Of a stretch of 64,000 nucleotides of DNA, positions 26,818 through 34,452 are shown one piece after another. The translations under genes were made by a program, and so were the position numbers. Every line of letters starts with the position of its first letter. Within the stretch, counting starts at the first letter, position 1. The notes beneath the pieces were generated by a model that worked only from the letters and a program-made list of their open reading frames with translations, had not been told where the DNA came from and did not search any database. This DNA is from Rubellimicrobium roseum. GTDB taxonomy: Bacteria > Pseudomonadota > Alphaproteobacteria > Rhodobacterales > Rhodobacteraceae. The stretch covers positions 1-64,000 of the forward strand of contig NZ_VDFV01000009.1 of NCBI RefSeq assembly GCF_006152145.1, read 5' to 3'.

Positions 26818-26837
26818 GCCCCGGGACGAACCGGGGC
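26818..26837 (+). promoter_or_regulatory. Stable hairpin between mgsC and gmaS
   Basis: GCCCCGG-GACGAA-CCGGGGC forms a perfect 7-bp GC stem (26818-26824 with 26831-26837) 19 bases after the mgsC stop. No U tract follows and gmaS begins 28 bases later, so it may tune read-through or protect the mgs message rather than stop transcription. Confidence 0.45.
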
Positions 26838-26865
26838 CCGCGACATGCGAAAGACAGGGAGTCCA

Positions 26866-28218
26866 ATGGTGTTTCAGGATTTGCATCGGGGCCCGTGGGA
26901 GGCCCAAGCCCAAGTCCACGACCTCGCCGAGTTCGCGCGGGCGAATGGCGTCAAGTACTTCATGATCTCCTACACGGACCTGTTCGGGGGCCAGCGCGCC
27001 AAGCTCGTGCCCGCGCAGGCGATCTCGGACATGGCGGTGGAAGGGGCGGGCTTCGCGGGCTTCGCGACCTGGCTGGACCTCACGCCGGCGCATGCCGACC
27101 TCATGGCGATCCCCGACCCCTCCTCGGTCATCCAGCTGCCCTGGAAGCCCGAGGTGGCCTGGGTCGCGGCGACCGCGACCATGGAGGGCGCCCTGGTCGA
27201 GCAGGCCCCCCGCAACGTCCTGCGACGCCTGATCCACGAGGCCGCCAAGGAGGGCCTGCGCGTCAAGACGGGCGTGGAGCCCGAGTTCTTCATCCTCACG
27301 GCCGACGGCAAGCAGTGCTCGGACCCGCTCGATACAGCGGTGAAGCCCTGCTACGACCAGCAGGCGGTGATGCGGCGCTATGACGTCATCGCCGAGGTCT
27401 GCGACTACATGCTGAGCCTCGGCTGGGAGGCCTACCAGAACGACCACGAGGACGCGATCGGCCAGTTCGAGATGAACTGGAAGTACGACGACGTCCTGCG
27501 CACGGCCGACAAGCACAGCTTCTTCAAGTTCATGATGAAGAGCATCGCCGAGAAGCACGGGCTGCGCGCGACCTTCATGCCCAAGCCGTTCCAGGGCCTC
27601 ACCGGCTCGGGCTGCCATGCCCATATCTCGGTCTGGGACCTCGACGGCCGGAAGAACGCCTTCGCGGACGACGGCAAGGAGCTGGGGCTGTCGGACCAGG
27701 GGCGGCACTTCCTGGGCGGCATCATGAAGCACGCCTCGGCGTTGGCGGCGATCACCAACCCGACGGTGAACAGCTACAAGCGCATCAACGCGCCGCGCAC
27801 GACCTCGGGCGCGACCTGGGCGCCGAACACCGTGACCTGGACCGGCAACAACCGCACGCACATGGTGCGCGTGCCGGGGCCGGGACGGTTCGAGCTGCGC
27901 CTGCCCGACGGGGCGGCGAACCCCTACCTGATGCAGGCGGTGATCCTGGCCGCGGGCCTTGATGGCGTGCGGACCAAGGCCGATCCGGGGCCGCGCCACG
28001 ACATCGACATGTACGCCCACGGCTACAAGGTGAAGAACGCGCCGAAGCTGCCCCTGAACCTTCTCGACGCGCTGCGCGCCTACGAGAAGGACAAGACGCT
28101 CTGCTCCATGATGGGCGAGGAGTTCAGCAAGGCCTACGTGAAGCTCAAGACCGACGAGTGGAACGCCTACTGCGCCCATTTCTCGGAGTGGGAGCGGCAG
28201 AACACGATCGACATCTGA
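26866..28218 (+). CDS. gmaS: Gamma-glutamylmethylamide synthetase (type III GS-like)
   Basis: A 450-residue glutamine-synthetase-fold enzyme (GlnT/GmaS branch) that joins methylamine to glutamate with ATP, the first step of the N-methylglutamate pathway. Visible features are KYFMISYTDLFGGQRAKLVP near the N-terminus, LRVKTGVEPEFFILTADGK with metal-binding glutamates, the catalytic block FMPKPFQGLTGSGCHAHISV, then PTVNSYKRINAPRTTSGATW and a C-terminal RFELRLPDGAANPYL. ATG 26866 is chosen because AGGGAG stands just before it; an ATG seven codons upstream is the alternative. Assignment as GmaS rather than a glutamine synthetase comes from length, branch-like motifs and linkage with mgs and mgd. 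Biochemical proof of methylamine use is not in the sequence. Confidence 0.92.
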   Translation: MVFQDLHRGPWEAQAQVHDLAEFARANGVKYFMISYTDLFGGQRAKLVPAQAISDMAVEGAGFAGFATWLDLTPAHADLMAIPDPSSVIQLPWKPEVAWVAATATMEGALVEQAPRNVLRRLIHEAAKEGLRVKTGVEPEFFILTADGKQCSDPLDTAVKPCYDQQAVMRRYDVIAEVCDYMLSLGWEAYQNDHEDAIGQFEMNWKYDDVLRTADKHSFFKFMMKSIAEKHGLRATFMPKPFQGLTGSGCHAHISVWDLDGRKNAFADDGKELGLSDQGRHFLGGIMKHASALAAITNPTVNSYKRINAPRTTSGATWAPNTVTWTGNNRTHMVRVPGPGRFELRLPDGAANPYLMQAVILAAGLDGVRTKADPGPRHDIDMYAHGYKVKNAPKLPLNLLDALRAYEKDKTLCSMMGEEFSKAYVKLKTDEWNAYCAHFSEWERQNTIDI

Positions 28219-28723
28219 CACGCCGGGACCGGTCCCTGCCGCCCGCGACCGGCCCGCCGGGGCGCGGCTCGCGGGGATGCCCCGACCCGGACAGCGCGGT
28301 CGCGAAGCGCCGGCAGAAGGGGCGGCGGAGGTCCCCTGAGGGGCGGTCTGGGTCACGGAGCGGTCTCCTGGGGCGGTTCGTCCTCGCCACTGTGCCCCCC
28401 GAGGGTTAACGAAACCTGACAGCACCGCGCGGTGGTGGGGCGTTCGGCGCAACACCCCCGCGCTGGCCGGAAGCCGGCGCCGCGATTGGTCCTCTGCGCA
28501 GGCGGATCACCGGTCCGGAGACCGCCCGGCGAGGCCGCCGGAGGCCTTGGCGAGCGCCCGTCGCGGGCGGGAAAGGGGTTCGTTCCGGCGCCCGCCCGCC
28601 GCCGCGGATCGCGCCTGCGATTGTCAAGGCCGGCCAGCCGACCTAGGAGCACCTCCGAGAGCCCGGAACCGGCCGCCTCGTCGGCGGCCCTGCGGGACGG
28701 CGGATCGCCAAGGAGGACCATCC
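28219..28723. other. Intergenic region after gmaS
   Basis: About 500 bases of very GC-rich DNA without a recognised gene. It contains the perfect 12-bp palindrome GGGACCGGTCCC (28225-28236) seven bases after the gmaS stop, which may be part of a transcript end, and near its right end the ribosome site AAGGAGG of the next gene. No promoter could be named by eye. Confidence 0.45.
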
Positions 28724-30076
28724 ATGCCTACGAATGTTGCGCTGACGGGACTGGCGCGGGACCTCGCGGCGCGGGCGGAGGCGGGGCGCCCCGTGCGCAT
28801 CGGGCTGGTGGGGGCGGGCGAGATGGGGACCGACATCGTGAGCCGCGTGGCCCACATGCCGGGCGTCGAGGTCGGCGGCATCTGCGTCCGGACCCCGGCC
28901 AACGCCCGGCAGGCGGTGGCCATCGCCTACGGCAGCGAGGAGCGGGTGCGGGAGGCGGGCACGGCGGACGCGCTCAACGCCGCCGTCGAGGCGGGCGCGA
29001 TCGCGGTGACCTCGGACGTGGAGGCGCTTCTGGGCTCGGGCCTGATCGATGTGGTGGTGGACGCCACGGGAGTGCCGGCGGCGGGGGCCGAGATCGGGCT
29101 GCGGGCCATGGAGGCGGGCAAGCACCTCGTGATGATGAACGTGGAGGCCGACGTCACGATCGGCGCCTATCTGGCGACGCAGGCCCAGCGGCTGGGGGTG
29201 GTCTATTCCCTTGGCGCGGGCGACGAGCCCTCCTCCTGCATGGAGCTCATCGAGTTCGTCACCGCCATGGGGCACCGGGTTGTGGCGGCCGGCAAGGGCA
29301 AGAACAACCCGCTCAACCTCGACGCCACCCCCGACGCCTACGAGGCGGAGGCGCGGCGGCGGAGCATGAACCCGCGCATGCTGGTGGAGTTCGTGGACGG
29401 CTCCAAGACCATGGTGGAGATGGCGGCCATCGCCAATGCCACGGGGCTCATCCCGGACAAGCCGGGGATGCACGGCCCGGCTGCCACCCGCGAGGAGCTC
29501 TCCAAGGTGCTGGTGCCGACCTCCGCGGGAGGCGTGCTGTCGGATGTGGGGCGCGTCGACTACTCGGTGGGCCAGGGCGTGGCGCCGGGCGTGTTCGTGG
29601 TGGCCGAGATGGAGCACCCGCGCATCCGCGAGCGCATGGAGGACCTGAAGATGGGCGAAGGGCCCTACTTCACCTTCCTGCGCCCCTTCCACCTGACCTC
29701 GCTCGAGGTGCCGCTCAGCTGCGCGCGCGCGGTGCTTTACGGCCAGGCCGACATGGTGCCCCTGCCCCGGCCCGTGGCCGAGGTGACCGCCGTCGCCAAG
29801 CGCGACCTGGTGCCGGGCGAGCGGCTCGACCAGATCGGGGAATACACCTACCGCTCCTGGATCATGACCGCGCCCGAGGCGCAGGCCGCGCGGGCCATCC
29901 CCTGCGGGCTCCTGCAGGGCGCGGTGGTCACCGCCCCCATCCCCAAGGGCGCGCTCATCACCGCCCGCAACGCCCAGGTGCCCCCCACCAGCCGAATCGC
30001 CAGCCTGCGCGCCCAGCAGGACGCCATGCTGGGCCTGACCAGCGCCTGGCAGGCCAGCTCCCCCGAGCCCGCATGA
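28724..30076 (+). CDS. COG4091-type oxidoreductase with C-terminal SAF domain
   Basis: A 450-residue cytosolic protein of the predicted homoserine dehydrogenase-like family with a SAF domain. The N-terminal Rossmann fold reads VRIGLVGAGEMGTDIVSRVA (residues 24-43), followed by LIDVVVDATGVPAAGAEIGL and MEAGKHLVMMNVEADVTIGA. The C-terminal SAF module, from about residue 340, reads VAKRDLVPGERLDQIGEY and ends in a proline-rich tail. Relatives occur in sugar, sugar-acid and polyol pathways; true homoserine dehydrogenase activity is not implied. ATG 28724 follows AAGGAGG by seven bases. It stands alone, with the rbs-like transporter about 8 kb away; no pathway partner is adjacent. Confidence 0.82.
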   Translation: MPTNVALTGLARDLAARAEAGRPVRIGLVGAGEMGTDIVSRVAHMPGVEVGGICVRTPANARQAVAIAYGSEERVREAGTADALNAAVEAGAIAVTSDVEALLGSGLIDVVVDATGVPAAGAEIGLRAMEAGKHLVMMNVEADVTIGAYLATQAQRLGVVYSLGAGDEPSSCMELIEFVTAMGHRVVAAGKGKNNPLNLDATPDAYEAEARRRSMNPRMLVEFVDGSKTMVEMAAIANATGLIPDKPGMHGPAATREELSKVLVPTSAGGVLSDVGRVDYSVGQGVAPGVFVVAEMEHPRIRERMEDLKMGEGPYFTFLRPFHLTSLEVPLSCARAVLYGQADMVPLPRPVAEVTAVAKRDLVPGERLDQIGEYTYRSWIMTAPEAQAARAIPCGLLQGAVVTAPIPKGALITARNAQVPPTSRIASLRAQQDAMLGLTSAWQASSPEPA

Positions 30077-30294
30077 GGACGCCCGACAGGTTGCGGGCGA
30101 CGTCGCGAGGCCGGACCCCGGCGACCTGATCCTGCGGTCCGGGCCGCCGCGATCTGCGGCATCGGCCGGTGCGGACGGAAGGCGTCGGCCTGCGCGACGC
30201 TTCCGTGATCGGACACGAGGGCGCGGGGAACCCGTGGGACCGTCGAGGGTTCGGTGCGCGATGCCCGGGCGGCCGGGCCGCAACGGAGGGGAGC

Positions 30295-30639
30295 ATGGAC
30301 CAGGACCGCGAACAGCGCATCCGCGAGAGGGCGCACGCGCTCTGGCAGGCGGAGGGCCAGCCCGAGGGTCGCCACGAGGAGCATTGGCGGCAAGCGGCTG
30401 CCGAGATCGACCGCGAGGAGGCCATCGACCCCGACCGGGGCATCGCGGAAACCTTCGAGGGCACGGGCGACGCCGCCACGGGCGGGACCATGGGTGGCGC
30501 CTCGGGGCTGGCGAGCGGGCTCCAGCCGGGGGGCGTGAGCCCTGGCGGCGGACCTGGGGCCTCGGTGGGCAGCCTCGGCACGGGCGGCGGCTCGACGGCG
30601 AACGAGCCGAGCGGCGACGTTGCGGACCGGGGCCGCTGA
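30295..30639 (+). CDS. DUF2934-type small protein with Gly-rich tail
   Basis: A 114-residue protein. The first 40 residues (DREQRIRERAHALWQAEGQP, then HEEHWRQAAAEIDREE) are a DUF2934-type helix pair common in alphaproteobacteria. The remainder is low-complexity, rich in Gly, Ser and Ala. ATG 30295 follows GGAGGGGAG. The function of DUF2934 is not known. Downstream and convergent, 6 bases away, is a nucleotidase-like gene. Confidence 0.75.
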   Translation: MDQDREQRIRERAHALWQAEGQPEGRHEEHWRQAAAEIDREEAIDPDRGIAETFEGTGDAATGGTMGGASGLASGLQPGGVSPGGGPGASVGSLGTGGGSTANEPSGDVADRGR

Positions 30640-30645
30640 GGCGCG

Positions 30646-31128
30646 TCAGCCCTCGCGCAGGTCGAAGCCCAGCGCCCGCAGCGCCGCCAGGCTTTCGCGG
30701 GCGCTGCGGTGAGGAACGAAGACGCCGCCCGCCTCCTCCCAGAGGGGGCGGTACTTCAGCGTGTCGTCCACCAGCACGTCGCCGGGCGCCTCCATGTGCT
30801 CGCGCTTGGCGCGCGCCATGGTGGTGATCATGCGCGCCTGCGGGAAGTGCCGGGCCGCCCAGCGCATCTTCTGCGGCGCGGCCCAGGTGCCCAGCGGCGT
30901 CCCCGTCAGGATCACCGGATGCAGGTGCTCGACCGCCGACCACAACTCGCGCGCGTCGGGCATCAGCGGCAGCTTGAAGAAGAAGTCCTCGTGCCCCGCG
31001 ATGCGCGACCAGAAGGCCTTGCGGCCGTGACGCGCCTCGAACTCGCGCGGGGGGAGGCCCAGGATCTCGGTGGCATAGGCGTCGAAGTCGGCCAGCACCC
31101 CGTCGCAGTCGAGAAAGAGCTTGGGCAT
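30646..31128 (-). CDS. HAD-family 5'(3')-deoxyribonucleotidase-like phosphatase
   Basis: A 160-residue HAD-like hydrolase of the NT5C type. Motif I is FLDCDGVLADFD (residues 5-16), motif II sits near HPVILTGTPLG, and motif III includes the Lys-to-Asp pair VLVDDTLKYRP at about 118-128. The fold needs Mg2+ and removes phosphate from small phosphoesters, possibly deoxynucleotides. The short length and lack of a large cap fit this subfamily. It is convergent with the DUF2934 gene and 57 bases beyond the end of the sensor kinase gene on the same strand. Substrate not certain. Confidence 0.8.
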   Translation of the reverse strand: MPKLFLDCDGVLADFDAYATEILGLPPREFEARHGRKAFWSRIAGHEDFFFKLPLMPDARELWSAVEHLHPVILTGTPLGTWAAPQKMRWAARHFPQARMITTMARAKREHMEAPGDVLVDDTLKYRPLWEEAGGVFVPHRSARESLAALRALGFDLREG

Positions 31129-31185
31129 TCCGGTCCTCCGTCTGTGTCCCGTGGCACAACGGCCGAGCGGCGCGGGCGATCCCGC

Positions 31186-32571
31186 TCAGGCGGCCTCGGC
31201 CAGGGTGACGACCGCCCTCAGGCCCCGCCCGCCCCGCCCCGGCCCGAGATCCAGATGCCCGCCGAAGCGGCGCGCGATCTCGTCCACGATGGGCAGGCCC
31301 AGGCCCAGGCCGGGCGGCCCCTCCTCGCGCCCGCGGGCGAAGCGGCGCAGCGCCGTCTGGGCCAAACCGGGCGGCAGGCCGGGGCCGTCGTCCTCCACCT
31401 CGACCCGCGCCTGGGCGCCCGCGCGGGCCACGCGCACCGTCACCACCGCGCCCCGGCCCGCATAGGCGATGGCGTTCTCCACGAGGTTGCGCAGCATCTC
31501 GCGCAGGAGCGTGGGCTCGGCGCGGACCCGCAGCGGCGCGGCCCCGGCCTCGAAGCCCAGGTCGATGCCGGCGCGGGCGGCGCGAGGCACCAGCTCGGCC
31601 GTGAGGTCCCGCGCCAGGGCGCCGAGGTCCACCGCCTCGGGCGGCGGCCCGGCCCCGGCCGCGTCCACGCGCGCGAGCAGCAGAAGCTGCGCCAGCACCC
31701 GCTCGGCCTCGGCCAGGGCGGCGTCGGCGCGGGTCAGGGCATGGGCCGCCTCGTCGGGGCGCCCGGCGCGGGCGGCGAGCGCCACCTGCGCGCGAACCAC
31801 AGCCAGCGGCGTGCGGATCTGGTGGCCGGCGTTGCCGGTGAAGTTGCGCAGGGCCTCGATGGTGGTCCCGAGCCGGGCCATGACGCCGTTCACCGCCTCC
31901 ACGAGGCCGCGCACCTCCTGCGGGGCCTCGTCCCGCAGCGGCGACAGGTCCCCCGGCGCGCGGGCGGCCAGCGCCCGCGACAGCCCGTCGAGCGGGCGCA
32001 GGGCGCGGGTCACGGCCAGCCAGACCACCAGCGCCGCCCCCGCGATCATGCCGCCCAGGCGCAGCGCCGAGCGCCAGAGGATCGCGCGGGCCAGTTCGCG
32101 CCGCGCCCGCGTCGTCTCGGCCACGGTGACGGCGAAGGGGATGGCGTCCACGCCCGTCAGCGCCTCGCGCCGGAGCGTGGCGAGGCGGACGGGTTCGCCC
32201 GCATAGGTCGCGTCGGCGAAGGCCGCCCCCTCGGCGGGGCCGGGCACCACCGGCAGGTCGGAATAGCCGGTGATGCTGGCGCCCCCCGGCCCGTCCACCC
32301 GGTAGAAGACGCGGTCCTGCGCGGTCGAGGCCAGCATCTCCAGCGCCGAATAGGGGACCTCGGCCACGAGCGCCCCGTCGAGGTCCACGAAGACCCGCTC
32401 GGCGATGGCGAGCGCCGAGCCCGCGAGCACCCGGTCCGATACGGCCGCCGCCGTGCGGAGGGCCTCGCGCCAGGTGTCGAGCAGCGCCAGCACCCCCAGG
32501 AGCGCGGTGGCGACGAGAAGCCAGCCCAAGAGCCGCCGACGCAGCGACCCGCCGTCGCGCGTCGCGCTCAT
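31186..32571 (-). CDS. TctE-like sensor histidine kinase
   Basis: A 461-residue inner-membrane kinase. Two transmembrane helices (LLGWLLVATALLGVLALLDT near residue 15; GGMIAGAALVVWLAVTRAL near 170) frame a periplasmic 2CSK_N-type sensor. A HAMP-like linker follows, then the phospho-acceptor region GNAGHQIRTPLAVVRAQVAL, and an ATP domain with NLVENAIAYAG, EVEDDGPGLP and GLGLGLPIVDEIARR. It overlaps the response regulator by 4 bases. TctDE systems control tricarboxylate transporters of the TctCBA kind, and just such genes are divergently arranged here, so the likely signal is a di- or tricarboxylate or the binding protein carrying it. Confidence 0.9.
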   Translation of the reverse strand: MSATRDGGSLRRRLLGWLLVATALLGVLALLDTWREALRTAAAVSDRVLAGSALAIAERVFVDLDGALVAEVPYSALEMLASTAQDRVFYRVDGPGGASITGYSDLPVVPGPAEGAAFADATYAGEPVRLATLRREALTGVDAIPFAVTVAETTRARRELARAILWRSALRLGGMIAGAALVVWLAVTRALRPLDGLSRALAARAPGDLSPLRDEAPQEVRGLVEAVNGVMARLGTTIEALRNFTGNAGHQIRTPLAVVRAQVALAARAGRPDEAAHALTRADAALAEAERVLAQLLLLARVDAAGAGPPPEAVDLGALARDLTAELVPRAARAGIDLGFEAGAAPLRVRAEPTLLREMLRNLVENAIAYAGRGAVVTVRVARAGAQARVEVEDDGPGLPPGLAQTALRRFARGREEGPPGLGLGLPIVDEIARRFGGHLDLGPGRGGRGLRAVVTLAEAA

Positions 32572-33242
32572 GCCTCGTCCGTCGGTTCGAGGAAGTAGCC
32601 GATCCCCCGCGCCGTGCGCAGGGCAAGGCCATGGGGGGCGAGGCGGCGGCGCAGGCGGCTGGCGTACTGCTCGACGGCATTGTCGCTGAGCAGCTCGTCG
32701 AGCGGGGTGAGCGCCTGCTGGATCGCCTCCTTGGTCACGACCTGCCCCTGCCGCATCACCAGAAGCTCGAAGAGCGCGAGTTCCCGCGCGGGCAGGTCGA
32801 GCGGCTTGCCCTCGGCCAGGACGCGGCGGCGCGCGAGGTCGAAGGTGATCTCGCCCAGCCGCACCTCGGCGGCGCGGATGCCGGCGCGGCGGCGCAGGAG
32901 CGACCGAACGCGCGCCTCGAGCTCCCCCGCGTCGAAGGGCTTCACGAGGTAGTCGTCGGCCCCGAGGTCGAGGCCCCGGACCCGCTCCTCGGGCGCGCCG
33001 CGCGCCGTCAGGATCAGCACGGCCGCGTCGTCCCGCCGGGCGCGGAGCGCGCGCAGGACCGACAGGCCGTCCATCTCGGGCAGCCCGAGGTCGAGGATCA
33101 CGAGGTCGAAGCGCTCGGCCCGCGTCAGCGCCTCGGCGGCCAGGCCGTCGCCCACCGTGTCGACGGCATGGCCCGCCCCGCTCAGGAGCGAGCCGATCGC
33201 CTCGGCGAGGCCCGGATTGTCCTCCACGAGCAGGATGCGCAT
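32568..33242 (-). CDS. TctD-like OmpR-family response regulator
   Basis: A 224-residue OmpR-type regulator. The receiver domain begins MRILLVEDNPGLAEAIGSLL; Asp51 in LVILDLGLPEMDG is the phosphorylation site, and DDYLVKPFD holds the invariant Lys. The C-terminal winged helix reads VRLGEITFDLARRRVLAEGK and LSDNAVEQYASRLRRRLA. ATG 33242 is chosen because the receiver fold starts there. Its gene precedes and overlaps the kinase gene and is divergent from a periplasmic binding protein gene 79 bases away. It probably acts on tctCBA; the TGTCA/TGACA half-sites upstream of tctC are a candidate target. Confidence 0.92.
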   Translation of the reverse strand: MRILLVEDNPGLAEAIGSLLSGAGHAVDTVGDGLAAEALTRAERFDLVILDLGLPEMDGLSVLRALRARRDDAAVLILTARGAPEERVRGLDLGADDYLVKPFDAGELEARVRSLLRRRAGIRAAEVRLGEITFDLARRRVLAEGKPLDLPARELALFELLVMRQGQVVTKEAIQQALTPLDELLSDNAVEQYASRLRRRLAPHGLALRTARGIGYFLEPTDEA

Positions 33243-33321
33243 CGGCCCTCCCCTTCCCCGTCGCAGACTAGGGCGCGGGCGCGGCGTTGTGAACGGGCCC
33301 CCGCGCGGGCTAGGATGGCCC

Positions 33322-34350
33322 ATGCGGCTCCTCCTCGGCCTTCTCCTCCTCCTTTGCGGCCCGCTGCGCGCCGAGGTCACGCCCCCAGCGGCGGAGCTGG
33401 TCGTCTACTGGTCGCTCGACGAAGCGCTGGGCGCGCCGCTCGTGGAGGGGTTCCAGGCCCGCCACCCCGGCGTGGCCGTGCGGGCCGAGACGCTGCTCAC
33501 GGGCGAGATCCACGACCGCATCGTGCGCGAGACCGAGGCCGGCCGGGGGACCGCCGACCTCGCCTTCTCCTCGGCCATGGACCTTCAGGTGAAGCTCGCC
33601 AACGACGGCTACGCGCAGGAGGCAGTCACGCCCGCGACGGACGGCTGGCCCGCCTGGGCCAACTGGCGCGACACGGCCTATGCCCTGACCTTCGAGCCCG
33701 CGGTGATCGTCTATCACCGCCCGAGCTTTCCCGAGGGCCCGCCGGATTCGCGCGGGGCGCTGCTGGCGTGGCTGAAGGCGCAGGCGGCCCCCGCCGGGAT
33801 CGGCACCTACGACGTGGAGCGGGCGGGGGTGGGCTACCTGCTGCTCGCCCGCGACGCCGAGCATTTCCGGGACATCTGGCCGCTTCTGGGGGCCATGGGG
33901 CGCGCGGGGGTCGAGACCTTTCCCACGACGCGCGAGGTGCTGGAGCGGGTGGCGGACGGGCGGCTCCGGCTGGGCTACAACGTGCTGGGCTCCTACGCCG
34001 CCGACCTCGCGCGCGAGCGGCCCGACCTGGGGATCGTGGTGCCGCGCGACTACGTGGTGGTCGCCTCGCGGGTGGCGCTGGTGCCGCGCGCGGCGCGCTC
34101 GCCCGATCTGGGGACGGCCTTCCTGGCCTGGCTCATGTCGCCCGAGGGGCAGGAGGTGCTTGCCGACCGGCTGCGCCTGCCGGCCGTGTCGCTGGAGGTC
34201 GCGGGCCACGCCGACACGGCGGCCATGCGCGAGGCGCTGGGCGCGCGGCTCCGGCCCGTGCCGGTGAGCCCGGGGCTTCTCGCCTATCTCGACCGCTCGC
34301 GGCGCGACGGGATGATCGAGCGCTGGCGGGCGGCGCTGGCCGGAAAATGA
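33322..34350 (+). CDS. Extracellular solute-binding protein (family 1), TctE-linked
   Basis: A 342-residue periplasmic binding protein of the iron(III)/thiamine-type group (COG1840). A signal peptide MRLLLGLLLLLCGPLRAE opens it. The domain shows AELVVYWSLDEALGAPLVEG, ETLLTGEIHDRIVRETEAGR, DLAFSSAMDLQVKLANDGY and MSPEGQEVLADRLRLP. Proteins of this kind are commonly encoded beside TctDE and probably serve as signal-binding partners of the kinase rather than as transport proteins; no ABC permease or ATPase follows. The ATG at 33322 is chosen from the signal peptide. The exact ligand is unknown. Confidence 0.82.
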   Translation: MRLLLGLLLLLCGPLRAEVTPPAAELVVYWSLDEALGAPLVEGFQARHPGVAVRAETLLTGEIHDRIVRETEAGRGTADLAFSSAMDLQVKLANDGYAQEAVTPATDGWPAWANWRDTAYALTFEPAVIVYHRPSFPEGPPDSRGALLAWLKAQAAPAGIGTYDVERAGVGYLLLARDAEHFRDIWPLLGAMGRAGVETFPTTREVLERVADGRLRLGYNVLGSYAADLARERPDLGIVVPRDYVVVASRVALVPRAARSPDLGTAFLAWLMSPEGQEVLADRLRLPAVSLEVAGHADTAAMREALGARLRPVPVSPGLLAYLDRSRRDGMIERWRAALAGK

Positions 34351-34368
34351 GCGCCGGGCCGCGGCTCA

Positions 34369-34398
34369 TGTCAGCTTGATGACAGGTTCCGCTGTCAT
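34369..34398 (+). promoter_or_regulatory. Candidate TctD operator before tctC
   Basis: ATGACAG-GTTCCG-CTGTCAT (34379-34398) is a perfect 7-bp inverted repeat, and a further TGTCA lies at 34369-34373, giving three spaced TGTCA/TGACA half-sites. They end 54 bases before tctC. An OmpR-type regulator binding here is a reasonable inference from position. Confidence 0.55.
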
Positions 34399-34452
34399 GG
34401 GGGTCCCCGGAGAGGTCCGCCGGGAGGGTGGACCCGATGGGAGGAGAACCGA

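Noticed and set aside
28225-28236. Palindrome GGGACCGGTCCC after gmaS as a terminator
   Set aside because: The stem has no loop and no U tract follows; it is mentioned only as part of the gap.
22687-28455. A very long minus-strand open frame across the mgs genes and gmaS
   Set aside because: Only its last 54 codons are a real gene. The rest is antisense to strongly supported coding genes and is arginine/histidine/glycine-rich, as expected for shadows in high-GC DNA.
28643-32680. A long minus-strand open frame opposite the COG4091 gene and in another frame of the kinase
   Set aside because: No family motif; composition is that of a GC-rich shadow of the genes at 28724-30076 and 31186-32571.
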